The translations under genes and the position numbers were made by a program. Below the pieces are notes generated by a model. The model did not search any database. It saw only the letters and a program-made list of their open reading frames with translations, and had not been told where the DNA came from. This document shows positions 1 to 9,487 of a stretch of DNA of 64,000 nucleotides, one piece after another (position 1 is the stretch's first letter; each line of letters opens with the position of its first letter). This DNA is from Anaerolineales bacterium UBA5195. Its GTDB lineage: Bacteria > Chloroflexota > Anaerolineae > Anaerolineales > Villigracilaceae. The stretch covers positions 1 to 64,000 of the forward strand of contig DHVZ01000027.1 of NCBI GenBank assembly GCA_002412925.1. Direction: 5' to 3'.

Positions 1-24
1 TTATTAAAAGTGTCCGGTAATCAA

Positions 25-1878
25 TCAGGGAACAATAATGTCGCTCAATTTAATCTGAGTTACGGATTGGGAGAATTCGTTTGCGGGAATGCAAACCTTG
101 ACAAGCGCATCCCGATTATTTGCGATTTGCTCATGGGCTATGATCCAAAATCCATGTCCTGAAAGTATCTCTGGGGTATAGATTATCAGGGCGGGCAAAT
201 CGGGTTTGCGTAATCCTTCTGCAAAGGATTGATACACGCCTGGAAAACCATCCAGGCTCATTTCGTATGTTTCTTTACCCAGGGATGGGAACCCGGCAGG
301 GTTTTCGACCAGGGTTAGGTAGGTGCCTGGCATGATCTTGAATTGGGCGGGCAGCTCGTCAGTGGGGCAGGGGTGGGCTTTGTTTTGCGGCTGGATCGTT
401 GCGCGAATTGCCAGAGGCCCAAAGAAAGCGCAGGTTACCAGGAGAATTCCAAGTCCATCCATCAGCAGATTATTCTCTTGGGGAGTTTCCACCTGCGACT
501 TGTTGTTTCGCCTGATGAATTTAACCAACTCTATTGGCGCGAGAGCAACCAGGGTGAAGGTAAAAGGCAGCGTTGCTGCATATGGGCGCATCCATAGCGC
601 AAAGGACGGAGGCACAAAGGGCACAGAAATGAGAATCCCGACCAAGCCCGCGCCAACGATAGCGTAGTTGGGTTCTGACCTGCGAATCCAGCAAATCACC
701 ATTCCACCAATGGTCAAGATCAGGCAGATGATCTGCAGATAAAGATCAGGCAGGCTGTTTTGAAGGTTGAGAAACCCAAAAGCCGCAAACTGGCTGGGGA
801 AAAAATAATCACGAAAAGATTTGATCAGGCCTCGAATCAGCAATCTTGGGTTTTCGAGAATGCTATGAAAGGCCAGTAAGTAAATGGCGCGTGAGCTGTT
901 TTTTTCGTCAAGCCCGGCCAATTCAGGGTGATCAAGCCGGGCTTGTTGCCATCCCAAGCCTCCTTTTGCCTGTGAATAAACTACCTCGGAAAAATTACCA
1001 GTAGGCTCTGTCCCGGGGACTGTGATCAGCTTTTGAAGCGCAGCATTTGCCAAAAAGGGGAGTACCACTGCTGCGGTCATCAGCATGATCGTTTTGCGGT
1101 TGGCAGCTCCTTTTTTTGCGAAAATCCATAAACCCGTAAGTGCAAGGATTGGGATAATGAAAAAAGCCCCCGCCCTGGCTAAAAGTGCGAAAGTTAATAA
1201 AAATATTCCCAAAGCAAAGCGCCAGGGTTTTTGTGTATACGCAAAACTGATCAATACCCCGAGCGCAATTGCGCCCAAGGGGAGGCCCAGCTGCTCGGTC
1301 ACCGTTGTTCCCACAATTTGCCGATAGTAGATCTGACTTAGGATAAGGACAGGAAAGGAGGCTATCGGATGGAACGATTGGCTGAGTGTGAGCGCGAGTA
1401 GAAAAATCGAGACAGCCGTGACCATAGTCATCAGGATGATCACTATCTGTAAATTGAGATCATTAAAAGCCAATAATGTGCTCAGGAAACCAGCAAATAG
1501 GGGACGACGTCCTGAAAACGAACCAAACAGGTGTCCGTTTAATAGATTGACAGCGTCTGAATAATATCCATTGGCATCTGACCACGGAAGCAAACCAAGA
1601 ACTAGATTGTAGTTGCTTTCAGCATTCTGCCAAATCCTCAAGAGAGGCAGCGTAAAGATTGTCAGTGTGAAGAACAACCCTGCCATTTTGGAAAATCGAG
1701 ATTGCCAAAGAAAGCTGAAAGATATCAGCGTGACCAACGCCAGAATGAGGACATCATCCAGCAGAATTCCGCGCTTCTGGATTTGCGGAGGCAGAGGCAA
1801 TCTGAAAAGGAGTAGGTAGAGACCGAGCGCAAACAGGAACCAGAACTTGGGAATAATCTTCAAAAATATCTTCATCAT
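25..1878 (-). CDS. Multi-spanning membrane protein, GT-C glycosyltransferase-like
   Basis: A 617-residue protein with about ten or more hydrophobic segments in its first 460 residues, then a soluble C-terminal part of about 150 residues. The first long loop holds an acidic motif (WSDANGY, around residues 99-105) followed by a GRRP segment. Acidic first loops like this are usual in lipid-linked sugar transferases of the GT-C fold (GT39/ArnT type). It probably transfers a sugar from a polyprenyl-phosphate donor on the outer face of the membrane, but no family could be fixed by eye. It is the last gene of the minus-strand polysaccharide locus; its start lies 15 bases after the upstream GT4 stop, so co-transcription is likely. 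Two consecutive Met codons begin the frame, and either could be the start. An O-antigen ligase-like or purely structural membrane role is not excluded. Confidence 0.65.
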   Translation of the reverse strand: MMKIFLKIIPKFWFLFALGLYLLLFRLPLPPQIQKRGILLDDVLILALVTLISFSFLWQSRFSKMAGLFFTLTIFTLPLLRIWQNAESNYNLVLGLLPWSDANGYYSDAVNLLNGHLFGSFSGRRPLFAGFLSTLLAFNDLNLQIVIILMTMVTAVSIFLLALTLSQSFHPIASFPVLILSQIYYRQIVGTTVTEQLGLPLGAIALGVLISFAYTQKPWRFALGIFLLTFALLARAGAFFIIPILALTGLWIFAKKGAANRKTIMLMTAAVVLPFLANAALQKLITVPGTEPTGNFSEVVYSQAKGGLGWQQARLDHPELAGLDEKNSSRAIYLLAFHSILENPRLLIRGLIKSFRDYFFPSQFAAFGFLNLQNSLPDLYLQIICLILTIGGMVICWIRRSEPNYAIVGAGLVGILISVPFVPPSFALWMRPYAATLPFTFTLVALAPIELVKFIRRNNKSQVETPQENNLLMDGLGILLVTCAFFGPLAIRATIQPQNKAHPCPTDELPAQFKIMPGTYLTLVENPAGFPSLGKETYEMSLDGFPGVYQSFAEGLRKPDLPALIIYTPEILSGHGFWIIAHEQIANNRDALVKVCIPANEFSQSVTQIKLSDIIVP

Positions 1879-1893
1879 CTGAATTTCAGCATT

Positions 1894-3024
1894 TCAGGAT
1901 AGGTTTTCATACAGGGTTTGATACGCATTCACCATTTGCGCCAGGCCGAACTTCTCTGTGATTTGCTGGCGGGCTTTTTGCCCCTGCCGGACGCGTTCTG
2001 TCTCGGGGAGCTCCAGGGCTTGCAAGATGGCTTCAGCCAGGGCTTCCGGGTTTTTAGGAGGGACGCTTACTCCCGTGCCTGCCACCATTTTGGCCGAGTC
2101 ACCCACATCGGTGACAACGCAGGGCCGCTCGCAAGCCATGGCCTCGGCGACAACATTGGGGAAACCTTCCCCGATGGACGAGGAGACTAATAGATCGAGG
2201 GCATTGTAAACGGCGGGCAGGTCTGCGCGTGGTCCGGGCCATAATACCGAAGAGAGCCCCAGCTGTTCAGTCAACTCTTTTAGTTCGGCAAGATAGGGGC
2301 CTGGGCCATCCCCAATGCAAACAAAACGAGCTTTCGGGTTGCGTCTTTGAACGATTGCGGCGGCTTTTAAAAAGGTTGGATGGTCTTTCATCGGGTCGAG
2401 CCGCCCGACCAGACCGATCAGGGTTTCTGTGGGAGAGATCCCCCAATCTCGGCGAACGAATTGCCTGGCCCTGGCATCTGGCGTAAAACGTTCAGTATCA
2501 ATGCCGTTAGGAATCAGACACCATTTTGGGGGACGATATCCCAGGCGGGTATGGACATTTAGCCCGGCCTGTGAGTTGATGATGATGGCAGTGGGTTTGC
2601 CTGACAAAAGAGCACAAACACGCACAACCAGGCCAGATAGTTTGCGATACTGGGAAAAGTCCATCTCGGCGCTGCGGATGTTCCAGACAACGGTGGGAAC
2701 CCCGATTAATTTGGCGGCCAAGAGGCCCAGTAAATCGGCATGATAGAGCCAGGTTTGGAGAATATGTGGTTTGAATCTCCTCAACAGGATGAGCAGTTGG
2801 CGAAATCCGCGCAGGGTGGGGCGCCCCGGCGGCATCTCGAGCGAAGTTACCGGGATGCCCAGCGCCCGGATTTGTTCACCGATCGGCCCTGTGGGAATGA
2901 GCGAGATCACGTGGTTTTCAAACTTTTGTTGATCCAGGTTTTCCAATAAGCGGAGAAGCGCTATTTCGGTTCCGCCGGTGTTCAGGCTGGTGATTAAGTG
3001 GAGGATGCGGATAGGCGCGGTCAT
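1894..3024 (-). CDS. Glycosyltransferase family 4 (GT-B fold)
   Basis: 376 residues, the usual length for GT4 enzymes, with two Rossmann-like halves. The N-terminal acceptor domain carries a glycine loop (LNTGGTE, residues 14-20). The C-terminal donor domain shows IPNGID (171-176), GRLDPMKDHPTF (207-218) and the retaining-enzyme E-x7-E pair at E286 and E294. It should move a sugar from a nucleotide donor to a lipid-linked acceptor in the cytoplasm; the sugar cannot be read from sequence. It lies four bases downstream of a second GT4 gene whose donor domain is very similar (identical 15-residue stretch GLVGRLDPMKDHPTF in both), so the two are probably a tandem duplication with divergent acceptor specificity. 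Confidence 0.88.
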   Translation of the reverse strand: MTAPIRILHLITSLNTGGTEIALLRLLENLDQQKFENHVISLIPTGPIGEQIRALGIPVTSLEMPPGRPTLRGFRQLLILLRRFKPHILQTWLYHADLLGLLAAKLIGVPTVVWNIRSAEMDFSQYRKLSGLVVRVCALLSGKPTAIIINSQAGLNVHTRLGYRPPKWCLIPNGIDTERFTPDARARQFVRRDWGISPTETLIGLVGRLDPMKDHPTFLKAAAIVQRRNPKARFVCIGDGPGPYLAELKELTEQLGLSSVLWPGPRADLPAVYNALDLLVSSSIGEGFPNVVAEAMACERPCVVTDVGDSAKMVAGTGVSVPPKNPEALAEAILQALELPETERVRQGQKARQQITEKFGLAQMVNAYQTLYENLS

Positions 3025-3028
3025 CTTG

Positions 3029-4192
3029 TTATTTGGCTAACTTTTCAAAAACCGCTTCGTAAGCCGAGGCCATTTTCTCGATTGAAAAATGCTCCAAAAC
3101 TCGTTGGCGGGCTGCCTGTCCCAATGCGAGGCGTTCAACCTTGCTCATTTCAAGCATCTTGCAGATTGCATCTGCCAAAAGTTCCGGGTTTTTGGGCGGA
3201 ACGGCAATGCCTGTCTCGCCAACGGCAAAGGCCGAATCGCCAACATCAGTGACGATGCAGGGAACTTCGCTCGACATGGCCTCGCCAAGAACAACCGGCA
3301 ACCCCTCGCCATAAGAAGAAGAAACAAGTAAATCAAAGGCATTATAAGCGGAGGGTAGTTCCTGGTCTGGGCAATCGCTGATCCAGAGTACCCGTTCTGG
3401 TTCAAGCAAGCTGGACGCTAGTTTTTGCATTTCCTGGCGATAGACTTCTGGGCCGCGCCCGATGCAGATAAAGTGACTGTTTGGGAAGCGTTCGGAAACC
3501 CGCGCCGCGGCTTGCAGGAAGGTGGGATGGTCTTTCATTGGGTCGAGACGTCCGACCAGGCCGATCACCTGGTTGGCTTGCTCCAGACCCCACTTGGCGC
3601 GGATTCTTGCACCGGCAACCCTGTCTGCTTGAAAAGTCTGTGTATCGATCCCGTTAGGGATGACGGTCATTTTTTTTGCGGAATAGCCATGTTCGATATT
3701 ATATTTTTCGCCTGCGTATGAATTGGCGATGACCCGATCGGCAAAACGGGAGAGAAACGCGCCGGTCTTATAGACCAGGCGGGCTGTCCAGTCGTATCGA
3801 GAAAAATCGACATAGGAAGCGCTGGCCCCCAGAACAATCCTGGCCCCAACCAGCTTCCCGGCCAAAACATTGAAAGAGTTAGGCACATCCAGAAAGCTCT
3901 GGATAACATGCGGGCGATAAGCCCTCAGCAGCGTGATTAATTTCCAGAAGAATAAAATCAGATCCCAGCGGCTGGCTTTTCCAAGCGATGTGACTTGAAC
4001 CCCGGATAAGCTTTCGAGCAGGGGTCGCAGCGGGCCGCCGTCGTAAAACGTCACCACCTGGATTTCGAATCGTTTTCGATCCAAGTGGCGGACCAGTTCC
4101 ACGAGCTGACGTTCAGCGCCACCGATTTCGAGAGAACGGATTAAGAAAAGGATTTTTGTCATTTGATCAGGCTTTTGTGATTTATTTAGCAT
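3029..4192 (-). CDS. Glycosyltransferase family 4, tandem paralogue
   Basis: 387 residues with GT-B architecture. A glycine loop GGAER lies near residue 24, IPNGID near 178, GRLDPMKDHPTF near 214-225, and the E-x7-E pair at E296 and E304. It is predicted to transfer a sugar with retention of configuration during repeat-unit assembly. The first ATG overlaps the stop of the upstream nucleotidyltransferase gene by seven bases (ATGCTAA), which suggests translational coupling. A later Met at residue 11 (start at 4162) fits the usual GT4 N-terminus better but has no clear ribosome-binding site. The donor half is close to that of the following gene while the acceptor half differs, the pattern expected when a duplicated transferase changes acceptor. 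Confidence 0.87.
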   Translation of the reverse strand: MLNKSQKPDQMTKILFLIRSLEIGGAERQLVELVRHLDRKRFEIQVVTFYDGGPLRPLLESLSGVQVTSLGKASRWDLILFFWKLITLLRAYRPHVIQSFLDVPNSFNVLAGKLVGARIVLGASASYVDFSRYDWTARLVYKTGAFLSRFADRVIANSYAGEKYNIEHGYSAKKMTVIPNGIDTQTFQADRVAGARIRAKWGLEQANQVIGLVGRLDPMKDHPTFLQAAARVSERFPNSHFICIGRGPEVYRQEMQKLASSLLEPERVLWISDCPDQELPSAYNAFDLLVSSSYGEGLPVVLGEAMSSEVPCIVTDVGDSAFAVGETGIAVPPKNPELLADAICKMLEMSKVERLALGQAARQRVLEHFSIEKMASAYEAVFEKLAK

Positions 4193-4893
4193 CCTGGCAG
4201 GAAAGCCTGACGGTTCTCTGAAAACGTCTGCATGGCGGTCTCATAATCATCATGGCGGCCAATATCCAGCCAATAACCGATAAATGGATAGAGATTAACC
4301 CGTTTTTGTTCCTTGATTAGTTTTAGGATTAATTCTGGCAAATCCAAGTGTTCACCTGGGGGAATATATCCTAATATGGATGGTTCAAAGATATAAATTC
4401 CGGTACTGACAGAGAAGTGATAGCTGGGTTTTTCAACATAATCTGTGACCCAGTTCTCTTGGGATTGAATGACACCGAGGTCGATTTTGATCTCGCGCTG
4501 GTAAGCGGCCAGGGTTGCAATGGCGCCGCGTTGGTGATGAGATTGCCAAAGCGCGCTGTAATCGATAGTTGTCAGCAGATCGCCGTTCATGACCAGGAAA
4601 GGCTCGGTCAGGTTTTGAATCAGGCCAAGCGGACCGGCGGTGCCCAGGGGCTTTTCTTCTCGCGAGTATGAAATTTTTAGACCGAATTTGCTCCCATCCC
4701 CGCAGTAAGCCATCAGCAATTCAGCATGATAGCCCACTGCCAGGGTGACATCGTTGAAGCCGTGATAAGCGATTTGGCGTAAAACAACTTCCAGAATGGA
4801 CATGTCGCCGATTGGCATGAGCGGTTTGGGTAAGACGGTGGTATATGGAGCAAGACGCGTCCCTTTACCTCCAGCGAGGATAATGGCTCTCAT
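4186..4893 (-). CDS. Sugar-1-phosphate nucleotidyltransferase
   Basis: 235 residues that begin at once with the signature GGKGTRL (residues 8-14), followed by the conserved PKPLMPIGD (22-30), GTAGPL (84-89), the metal-binding NGD at 103-105, and a C-terminal WLDIGRHDDY. These are hallmarks of the NTP_transferase family (RfbA, GlmU N-domain and mannose-1-phosphate guanylyltransferase group). It joins a sugar-1-phosphate to an NTP, releasing pyrophosphate. There is no left-handed beta-helix or cupin extension, so it is a bare catalytic domain. It sits between two SDR genes and two GT4 genes, so it probably makes the activated sugar that the SDR enzymes then modify. Base and sugar specificity are not readable; GDP-linked sugars are plausible from the neighbouring SDR types. 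Confidence 0.88.
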   Translation of the reverse strand: MRAIILAGGKGTRLAPYTTVLPKPLMPIGDMSILEVVLRQIAYHGFNDVTLAVGYHAELLMAYCGDGSKFGLKISYSREEKPLGTAGPLGLIQNLTEPFLVMNGDLLTTIDYSALWQSHHQRGAIATLAAYQREIKIDLGVIQSQENWVTDYVEKPSYHFSVSTGIYIFEPSILGYIPPGEHLDLPELILKLIKEQKRVNLYPFIGYWLDIGRHDDYETAMQTFSENRQAFLPGC

Positions 4894-4906
4894 TTAGACC
4901 AGCCTC

Positions 4907-5899
4907 CTAAACGGTATATTGATCCGGCTTGAATAGTTCCAGGTGGTTTCGAATCCATTCGATGGTCAGCCCCAAGCCTTTGTCCAGCGAAACTTGCGGA
5001 CTCCACCCGATCAACTCCCTGGCTTTTTGATTGGAGGCATGCAGCTTCATCACCTCGCTTTTTTCAGGACGCAAGCGCTGGGTCTCGGTCACGATTTTGG
5101 GTTTCCTGCCAATCAGGGCGAAAATTTTTTCGGCTAGTTCGCCAATGCTGATAGCGGCATTGTTACCGAGATTAATTTCCTGCCCGAGAATGTTGTCTGC
5201 CGCGGCCACGCAGATGAAACCCTCGGCGGTATCGGTCACAAAAGTGAAATCACGCCAGGTATCCAGGCTGCCTAAATGAACCTCATTTCGGGTCAAGGTT
5301 TGTGAAATAATGGTTGGGATGACGGCGCGGGCTGACTGGCGCGGGCCGTAGGTGTTGAACGGGCGCAAAGTCACCACTGGCAGGTTGAAAGAGCGGTAAA
5401 AGCTCTCAGCAATTTTATCGGCGCCGATTTTGCTGGCAGAATAGGGAGATTGCCCCTGCAGGGGATGCGCCTCGTCGATTGGGGTGTAGCAGGCTGTGCC
5501 ATAGACCTCGCTGGTGGAAGTATGCACCACCCGGCGCACGCCCAAATCGCGGGCGGCGGTCAGCACATTCAAGGTGCCCATAATATTGGTCTCGATCACC
5601 TCGCGCGGGTGCTGGTACGAGTAGGGAATCGCAATCAGTGCGCCGAGGTGGAAAATTGTGTCCATGTTTTGGGCGGCAGCCCGGATGGCCTCCATATCGC
5701 GCAAATCGCCAGAAATTACATCTAACTGCTTCAAGACTTCAGGTGAGAGTTGGCGCAGCAGCCCGATTTCATTCCGCGAGTTGTACCGCACAAAAGCGCG
5801 TACCTGCGCCCCCTCACCGACCAGCCTCTCGACCAAATGGCTGGCGATAAAACCACCCGCGCCGGTGACCAATACTTTACGGCCCTGCCATGCAAACAT
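4907..5899 (-). CDS. NAD-dependent nucleotide-sugar 4,6-dehydratase-like SDR
   Basis: 330 residues of the extended SDR family. The Rossmann glycine motif GAGGFIASH lies at residues 13-21, a TSTSEVYG strand near 127-134 supplies the catalytic Ser/Thr and Glu, and the Y-x3-K pair is Y153/K157. A segment VRAFVRYNS after the first strand recalls the NAD-dependent 4,6-dehydratases of the LegB group; I give that only as a resemblance. The expected reaction is conversion of a nucleotide-hexose to its 4-keto-6-deoxy form in the cytoplasm. It lies four bases after the next SDR gene and just ahead of the nucleotidyltransferase, so the three probably form one sugar-nucleotide pathway. A 4-epimerase role remains possible. 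Confidence 0.82.
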   Translation of the reverse strand: MFAWQGRKVLVTGAGGFIASHLVERLVGEGAQVRAFVRYNSRNEIGLLRQLSPEVLKQLDVISGDLRDMEAIRAAAQNMDTIFHLGALIAIPYSYQHPREVIETNIMGTLNVLTAARDLGVRRVVHTSTSEVYGTACYTPIDEAHPLQGQSPYSASKIGADKIAESFYRSFNLPVVTLRPFNTYGPRQSARAVIPTIISQTLTRNEVHLGSLDTWRDFTFVTDTAEGFICVAAADNILGQEINLGNNAAISIGELAEKIFALIGRKPKIVTETQRLRPEKSEVMKLHASNQKARELIGWSPQVSLDKGLGLTIEWIRNHLELFKPDQYTV

Positions 5900-5902
5900 A
5901 CC

Positions 5903-6832
5903 TTACTCCTGGATAGTTTTGACCCGCTCACGCCAATCATTTAATAAATCAGCCAGCGAGTCTTGTAATGAGATTTGTGGCTGCCAGCCAACTGTGCGTT
6001 GGATCAATTTGGCGCTGCCAACCTGGATCGGCAGATCGTGAATTTGTATCCTGGCTGCTTCCAATTCAGTTATTAGCGGTTTTGTAGCCATACCGAGCAG
6101 CAGGTTCAGGCAGTTTTGAAGTGAAACTGCCTGCCCGGAGCAAACATTATAGACTGCGCCGGGCGAACCCTCTTGAGCCAGCAATTCATATGCCCGAACT
6201 GCATCGCGCACATCGACGAAATCTCTTTTTGAGCTCAAATTCCCGGTGTGAATGGGTTCCGGGTCTTCACGGTTCTCATCCAATGCAATTTGCCGGGCAA
6301 AGGCCGAACAGGCCAGCTTTGGAGATTGTCCCGGGCCAAGCAAGTTGAACGTTCGCACAATCACAATCGGAATCTGGTCACCCAGATAAAAACGGTGGGA
6401 AACCATTTCCTGGGAGGCTTTGCTGGCGGCATAATCCGTCATCGGATGAAGGGGAAAATATTCGCTAATTGGACGCTGCCCCAGGCCTGGGCCGTAAACT
6501 GCGCTGGTGCTGGCGATCATCACCCGCGGCCGGTATCCTGTTTCAAGGAGCGCTTCAAACAACCCAAGAGTCCCCAAAACATTTGTGAGAAAATAATCCT
6601 TTGCAAGCTCAGCCTTAATTGTTCCCGCCAGGTGAAAAACCACCTCCGGTTGGCTGGCCGTTAGCGCTTCAGAGATTGCGGCCCGGTCGCACAGGTCGCC
6701 AGGATGCACGGGAACGGGTAAATCCGAGGCCTGACTATCAAATCCTGAGACATGCTCCCAGCCCTGAGAAACCAGCCGTTCTGCTAAATGACGGCCAACA
6801 AAACCCGAAATCCCGGTGATAAACGCGCGCAT
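5903..6832 (-). CDS. Nucleotide-sugar reductase/epimerase (RMD-like SDR)
   Basis: 309 residues of the extended SDR family: GISGFVG at residues 7-13, an HLAG strand near 67-70, catalytic S near 108-110 and Y134-x3-K138. The C-terminal part (NVCSGQAVSLQ, then GW.P.ISL and a closing WRERV) resembles GDP-6-deoxy-D-mannose reductases, which reduce the 4-keto group made by a 4,6-dehydratase. Paired with the adjacent dehydratase-like gene this suggests synthesis of a 6-deoxyhexose nucleotide, an inference from context. It starts 77 bases after the stop of the upstream GT2 gene. Confidence 0.78.
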   Translation of the reverse strand: MRAFITGISGFVGRHLAERLVSQGWEHVSGFDSQASDLPVPVHPGDLCDRAAISEALTASQPEVVFHLAGTIKAELAKDYFLTNVLGTLGLFEALLETGYRPRVMIASTSAVYGPGLGQRPISEYFPLHPMTDYAASKASQEMVSHRFYLGDQIPIVIVRTFNLLGPGQSPKLACSAFARQIALDENREDPEPIHTGNLSSKRDFVDVRDAVRAYELLAQEGSPGAVYNVCSGQAVSLQNCLNLLLGMATKPLITELEAARIQIHDLPIQVGSAKLIQRTVGWQPQISLQDSLADLLNDWRERVKTIQE

Positions 6833-6909
6833 ATTTTTAGAGAAACCTTCCAGAAACCTGACGATGAAAAAGAATGTCTGGCATTATACCCGACAGGTTT
6901 GGCCAATAT

Positions 6910-7710
6910 TCATGTCAGGAAAGCCGAGATATCTTTTTCGACCAACTCCCCGCGCCGGTATTTCTGGTTTTTCCAATCGAGGCCAAGCCAATATTTGATC
7001 AGGGTTTTTAAATAACCTGGAAAGTGACGCCAATTTTTGGTCTTTCGTAGCTCTTCGATTTCTCCTGGATTTAACCGACCTTTTCCATCGCCGGTCTTTT
7101 TATGGGAACTACGCTGCACGAACGCAACGTGGACACAGCGGAAATAAGCATTTTCCCAGCCAAGTTCCTGATGTAAATTACGCCTTAAGTTTGGGCCATA
7201 TCCCGGTTTAAATATAAGGTTGCCGCCATGGACTCGCTCGGGACAGTCGGTCCAGCTTTCGATGATTGAAAAATTGAACAAGCGCGCGCCTGCGCGGGAT
7301 GGAGGGGCCAGATAACCTTTGGCCGTTTTTTTCTTGTAATCGACTGCCACGCAGTTGAGTGTGTTACAAAAAATATTCCAATCCTTGTCAAAGCGGCCTT
7401 CGAGCAGGTATTTGCGCATGGCTACTAGCCCGACCGGGTCGTAAATCTCATCCCCGTCGATTACGAATATCCAGGTAGGTGTTCCGGCGAGATGTTGAAT
7501 TGCCTGGTGCGATTCGTTAGGGTGTTCAATTCTTTTTGCGCTGATCTGTGGAAATTCTCTGGCCAACGCCTCGACAATTTCGAAGGAGTGATCCTCGGAC
7601 TGGTGGTCGGCGATGATAATTTCGTCGCAAAAATTGAGAACATTTCGAATCACTCTCTCAATATGCAAATCTTCGTTTTTGATCAAGACAATTCCAATAA
7701 TTCGTGTCAT
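6910..7710 (-). CDS. Glycosyltransferase family 2
   Basis: 266 residues with a GT-A fold start (IGIVLIKNED) and a metal-binding acidic motif DGDE at residues 85-88, preceded by the ADHQSEDHS loop typical of GT2. No membrane segment is present, so it should act in the cytoplasm or at the inner membrane surface, inverting the donor anomeric centre. It resembles the WaaE/KdtX-like branch, which also starts with a short strand and an N-E-D motif, but that subgroup is not certain. Its start codon shares a base with the stop of the upstream membrane protein gene, a sign of coupled translation. Confidence 0.82.
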   Translation of the reverse strand: MTRIIGIVLIKNEDLHIERVIRNVLNFCDEIIIADHQSEDHSFEIVEALAREFPQISAKRIEHPNESHQAIQHLAGTPTWIFVIDGDEIYDPVGLVAMRKYLLEGRFDKDWNIFCNTLNCVAVDYKKKTAKGYLAPPSRAGARLFNFSIIESWTDCPERVHGGNLIFKPGYGPNLRRNLHQELGWENAYFRCVHVAFVQRSSHKKTGDGKGRLNPGEIEELRKTKNWRHFPGYLKTLIKYWLGLDWKNQKYRRGELVEKDISAFLT

Positions 7711-9485
7711 CAGTGGTCATCCTCCAAGTGTCTTTCATCATTTTTTGGGAGTTCTGATAAAGGCAGAAATAACAATCCGATGGCCAACAAGGCTGATAAT
7801 TCTGTCGAGAACATGTAGCGAAAATCGCGGGCATAGTTCACCAGGATCATCACCAAGGTTTGAATAAGGATGGGAACAAGTATCAGTAAAAACTTTTTGA
7901 CTCGACCACGCAAGGCGAAGACTGGCACGCAAAAGAGCAAGATCAGCAGATAGAAAGCCGGCCGCCAGATAACCGGGTTGTCGGATGGTGGCACTGGCAG
8001 GAGATATAACAGCCCGGGCAAGATTGGGTTGGCGATGATGCCTAATTCATCGAGCTGGCCATAATTTCTGCCAGCCATGGGAAGTGTGTAAATTGGATAG
8101 CCTGGCTCGACTCTCCAAATCAGGCCTCCTGCGCAGAGAGTGTGGCGCAGATCTACCCCAGGGTTTTTTAGAAAGAGCTTGAGGGCAATTTGCATCGGGC
8201 GCGGGTCGGGGATGGAAAAAGTGTCAAACGGGATTGGCCCGTCCATATTGCGGATTTCGCTATCGTAACACTTGTAAGGCCATTTTTCGAGTGGGATTAA
8301 TTCATCAAGATAGGCCATGTCACCTTTTTCAAGGGGCGTCCCGGCCTTAATGTGTGCCCCGATGTGGTCGAACATCAGAATATTAATAAAAGCTGGGTAC
8401 TTCTTTACTTTCATGAAATCGTAAAAGGGTCCCCGAATAAGGAAATATATACATGAAAGGATGAGAATGCTTCCCAGAATCCCTTTCCATTGCTTCCGAT
8501 ACGAGAAGGATAAGACAAGGAGGCTGGTGATTATCACTGGAAAACCGTTGTGGCGCAAGAAGGAGGCTGCCAGGCCGGCCAGGATGAAACCAAATAAATT
8601 CCTTTTTTGATTCAGCCAGGCTCCCTGCGAAAGAACGATTTTGATAAACTGGATAAAAACTGCAAATAGCGCACAACCGTAGAGAATGTCTTTCCAAAGT
8701 GTAATCACAAGCAGGCTGTTGACTGGCAACAGGGCAAAACCAAAGGCCACGCTCCAGGTTGCCCAGGCTGGAAGGCCGCGCCTGTTTAATTCCACCAAGC
8801 CCCAGGCGGTGACCAAGGCAAGCGTCAGGATCTGGATGACAGCGATTGCCGCCGGGGTTGGGAAAACCTGGCTGACCAGCGCGATGAACATGGTGTGGAT
8901 GGCGGGATGCGCATCTGTAAAGACCCCGGCCTGGGCCTCGCGCAATTGCTGCATGGTGTCATAACTGGATAGCCCGGGCCAAAATGTCAGCAGGTAAATG
9001 GACCAGACCGTCAACATCGGGAGTGTCAGCCAAACTAACCTGACCGGTTTTTTACTTCCCGGCAATGCCCTGAAAGCGATCATTAGCATGGTTATCCAGC
9101 AAGTTATGGAGAATAAAGCAACTAATAATAACGGCGTGTAGATGAGTGAATAATAAAAAGGTCTTTCGAAATATTTTCTTATAAAAACCATTACAACAAG
9201 AAGAATGGTGAAGATGGCTGAAAATGAAAATATTTTTGCGCGTTCCGCTTTAGTCAAACCCACCCAGGTTGATCTGATGATCTTTTCCCAAGTCCAGGCC
9301 CCGCCGATCGTCAAAAATACCCAAGCAGCGGCCAAAAAGAAGATGTTTTGATAACCGGGATACCCGACCTTGAAAACCGAGGGTGACGCTGCAATCACGA
9401 TGGCCAGTGTCAGCGGCGATAAAAGCAGAAAAAGCTTGATCTTGGGGTTTTTCATTGCGAGAATTATTTTCGGGAGCGGAGCCAA
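7710..9485 (-). CDS. Large polytopic membrane protein (DUF6020/GT-C-like)
   Basis: 591 residues with about twelve hydrophobic helices. A loop near residues 165-195 carries FWPGLSSYDTMQQ followed by a DAHPAIHT segment, an arrangement I associate with the DUF6020-type membrane proteins of surface-polysaccharide loci, whose biochemistry is unknown. A GT-C type sugar transferase or lipid modification role is the best guess. The first in-frame start is TTG at 9485; an ATG at residue 11 (9455) begins a more usual Lys-rich leader before the first helix and may be the true start. It lies between two GT2 genes and is almost certainly part of the same transcript. Confidence 0.68.
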   Translation of the reverse strand: MAPLPKIILAMKNPKIKLFLLLSPLTLAIVIAASPSVFKVGYPGYQNIFFLAAAWVFLTIGGAWTWEKIIRSTWVGLTKAERAKIFSFSAIFTILLVVMVFIRKYFERPFYYSLIYTPLLLVALFSITCWITMLMIAFRALPGSKKPVRLVWLTLPMLTVWSIYLLTFWPGLSSYDTMQQLREAQAGVFTDAHPAIHTMFIALVSQVFPTPAAIAVIQILTLALVTAWGLVELNRRGLPAWATWSVAFGFALLPVNSLLVITLWKDILYGCALFAVFIQFIKIVLSQGAWLNQKRNLFGFILAGLAASFLRHNGFPVIITSLLVLSFSYRKQWKGILGSILILSCIYFLIRGPFYDFMKVKKYPAFINILMFDHIGAHIKAGTPLEKGDMAYLDELIPLEKWPYKCYDSEIRNMDGPIPFDTFSIPDPRPMQIALKLFLKNPGVDLRHTLCAGGLIWRVEPGYPIYTLPMAGRNYGQLDELGIIANPILPGLLYLLPVPPSDNPVIWRPAFYLLILLFCVPVFALRGRVKKFLLILVPILIQTLVMILVNYARDFRYMFSTELSALLAIGLLFLPLSELPKNDERHLEDDH

Positions 9486-9487
9486 TT

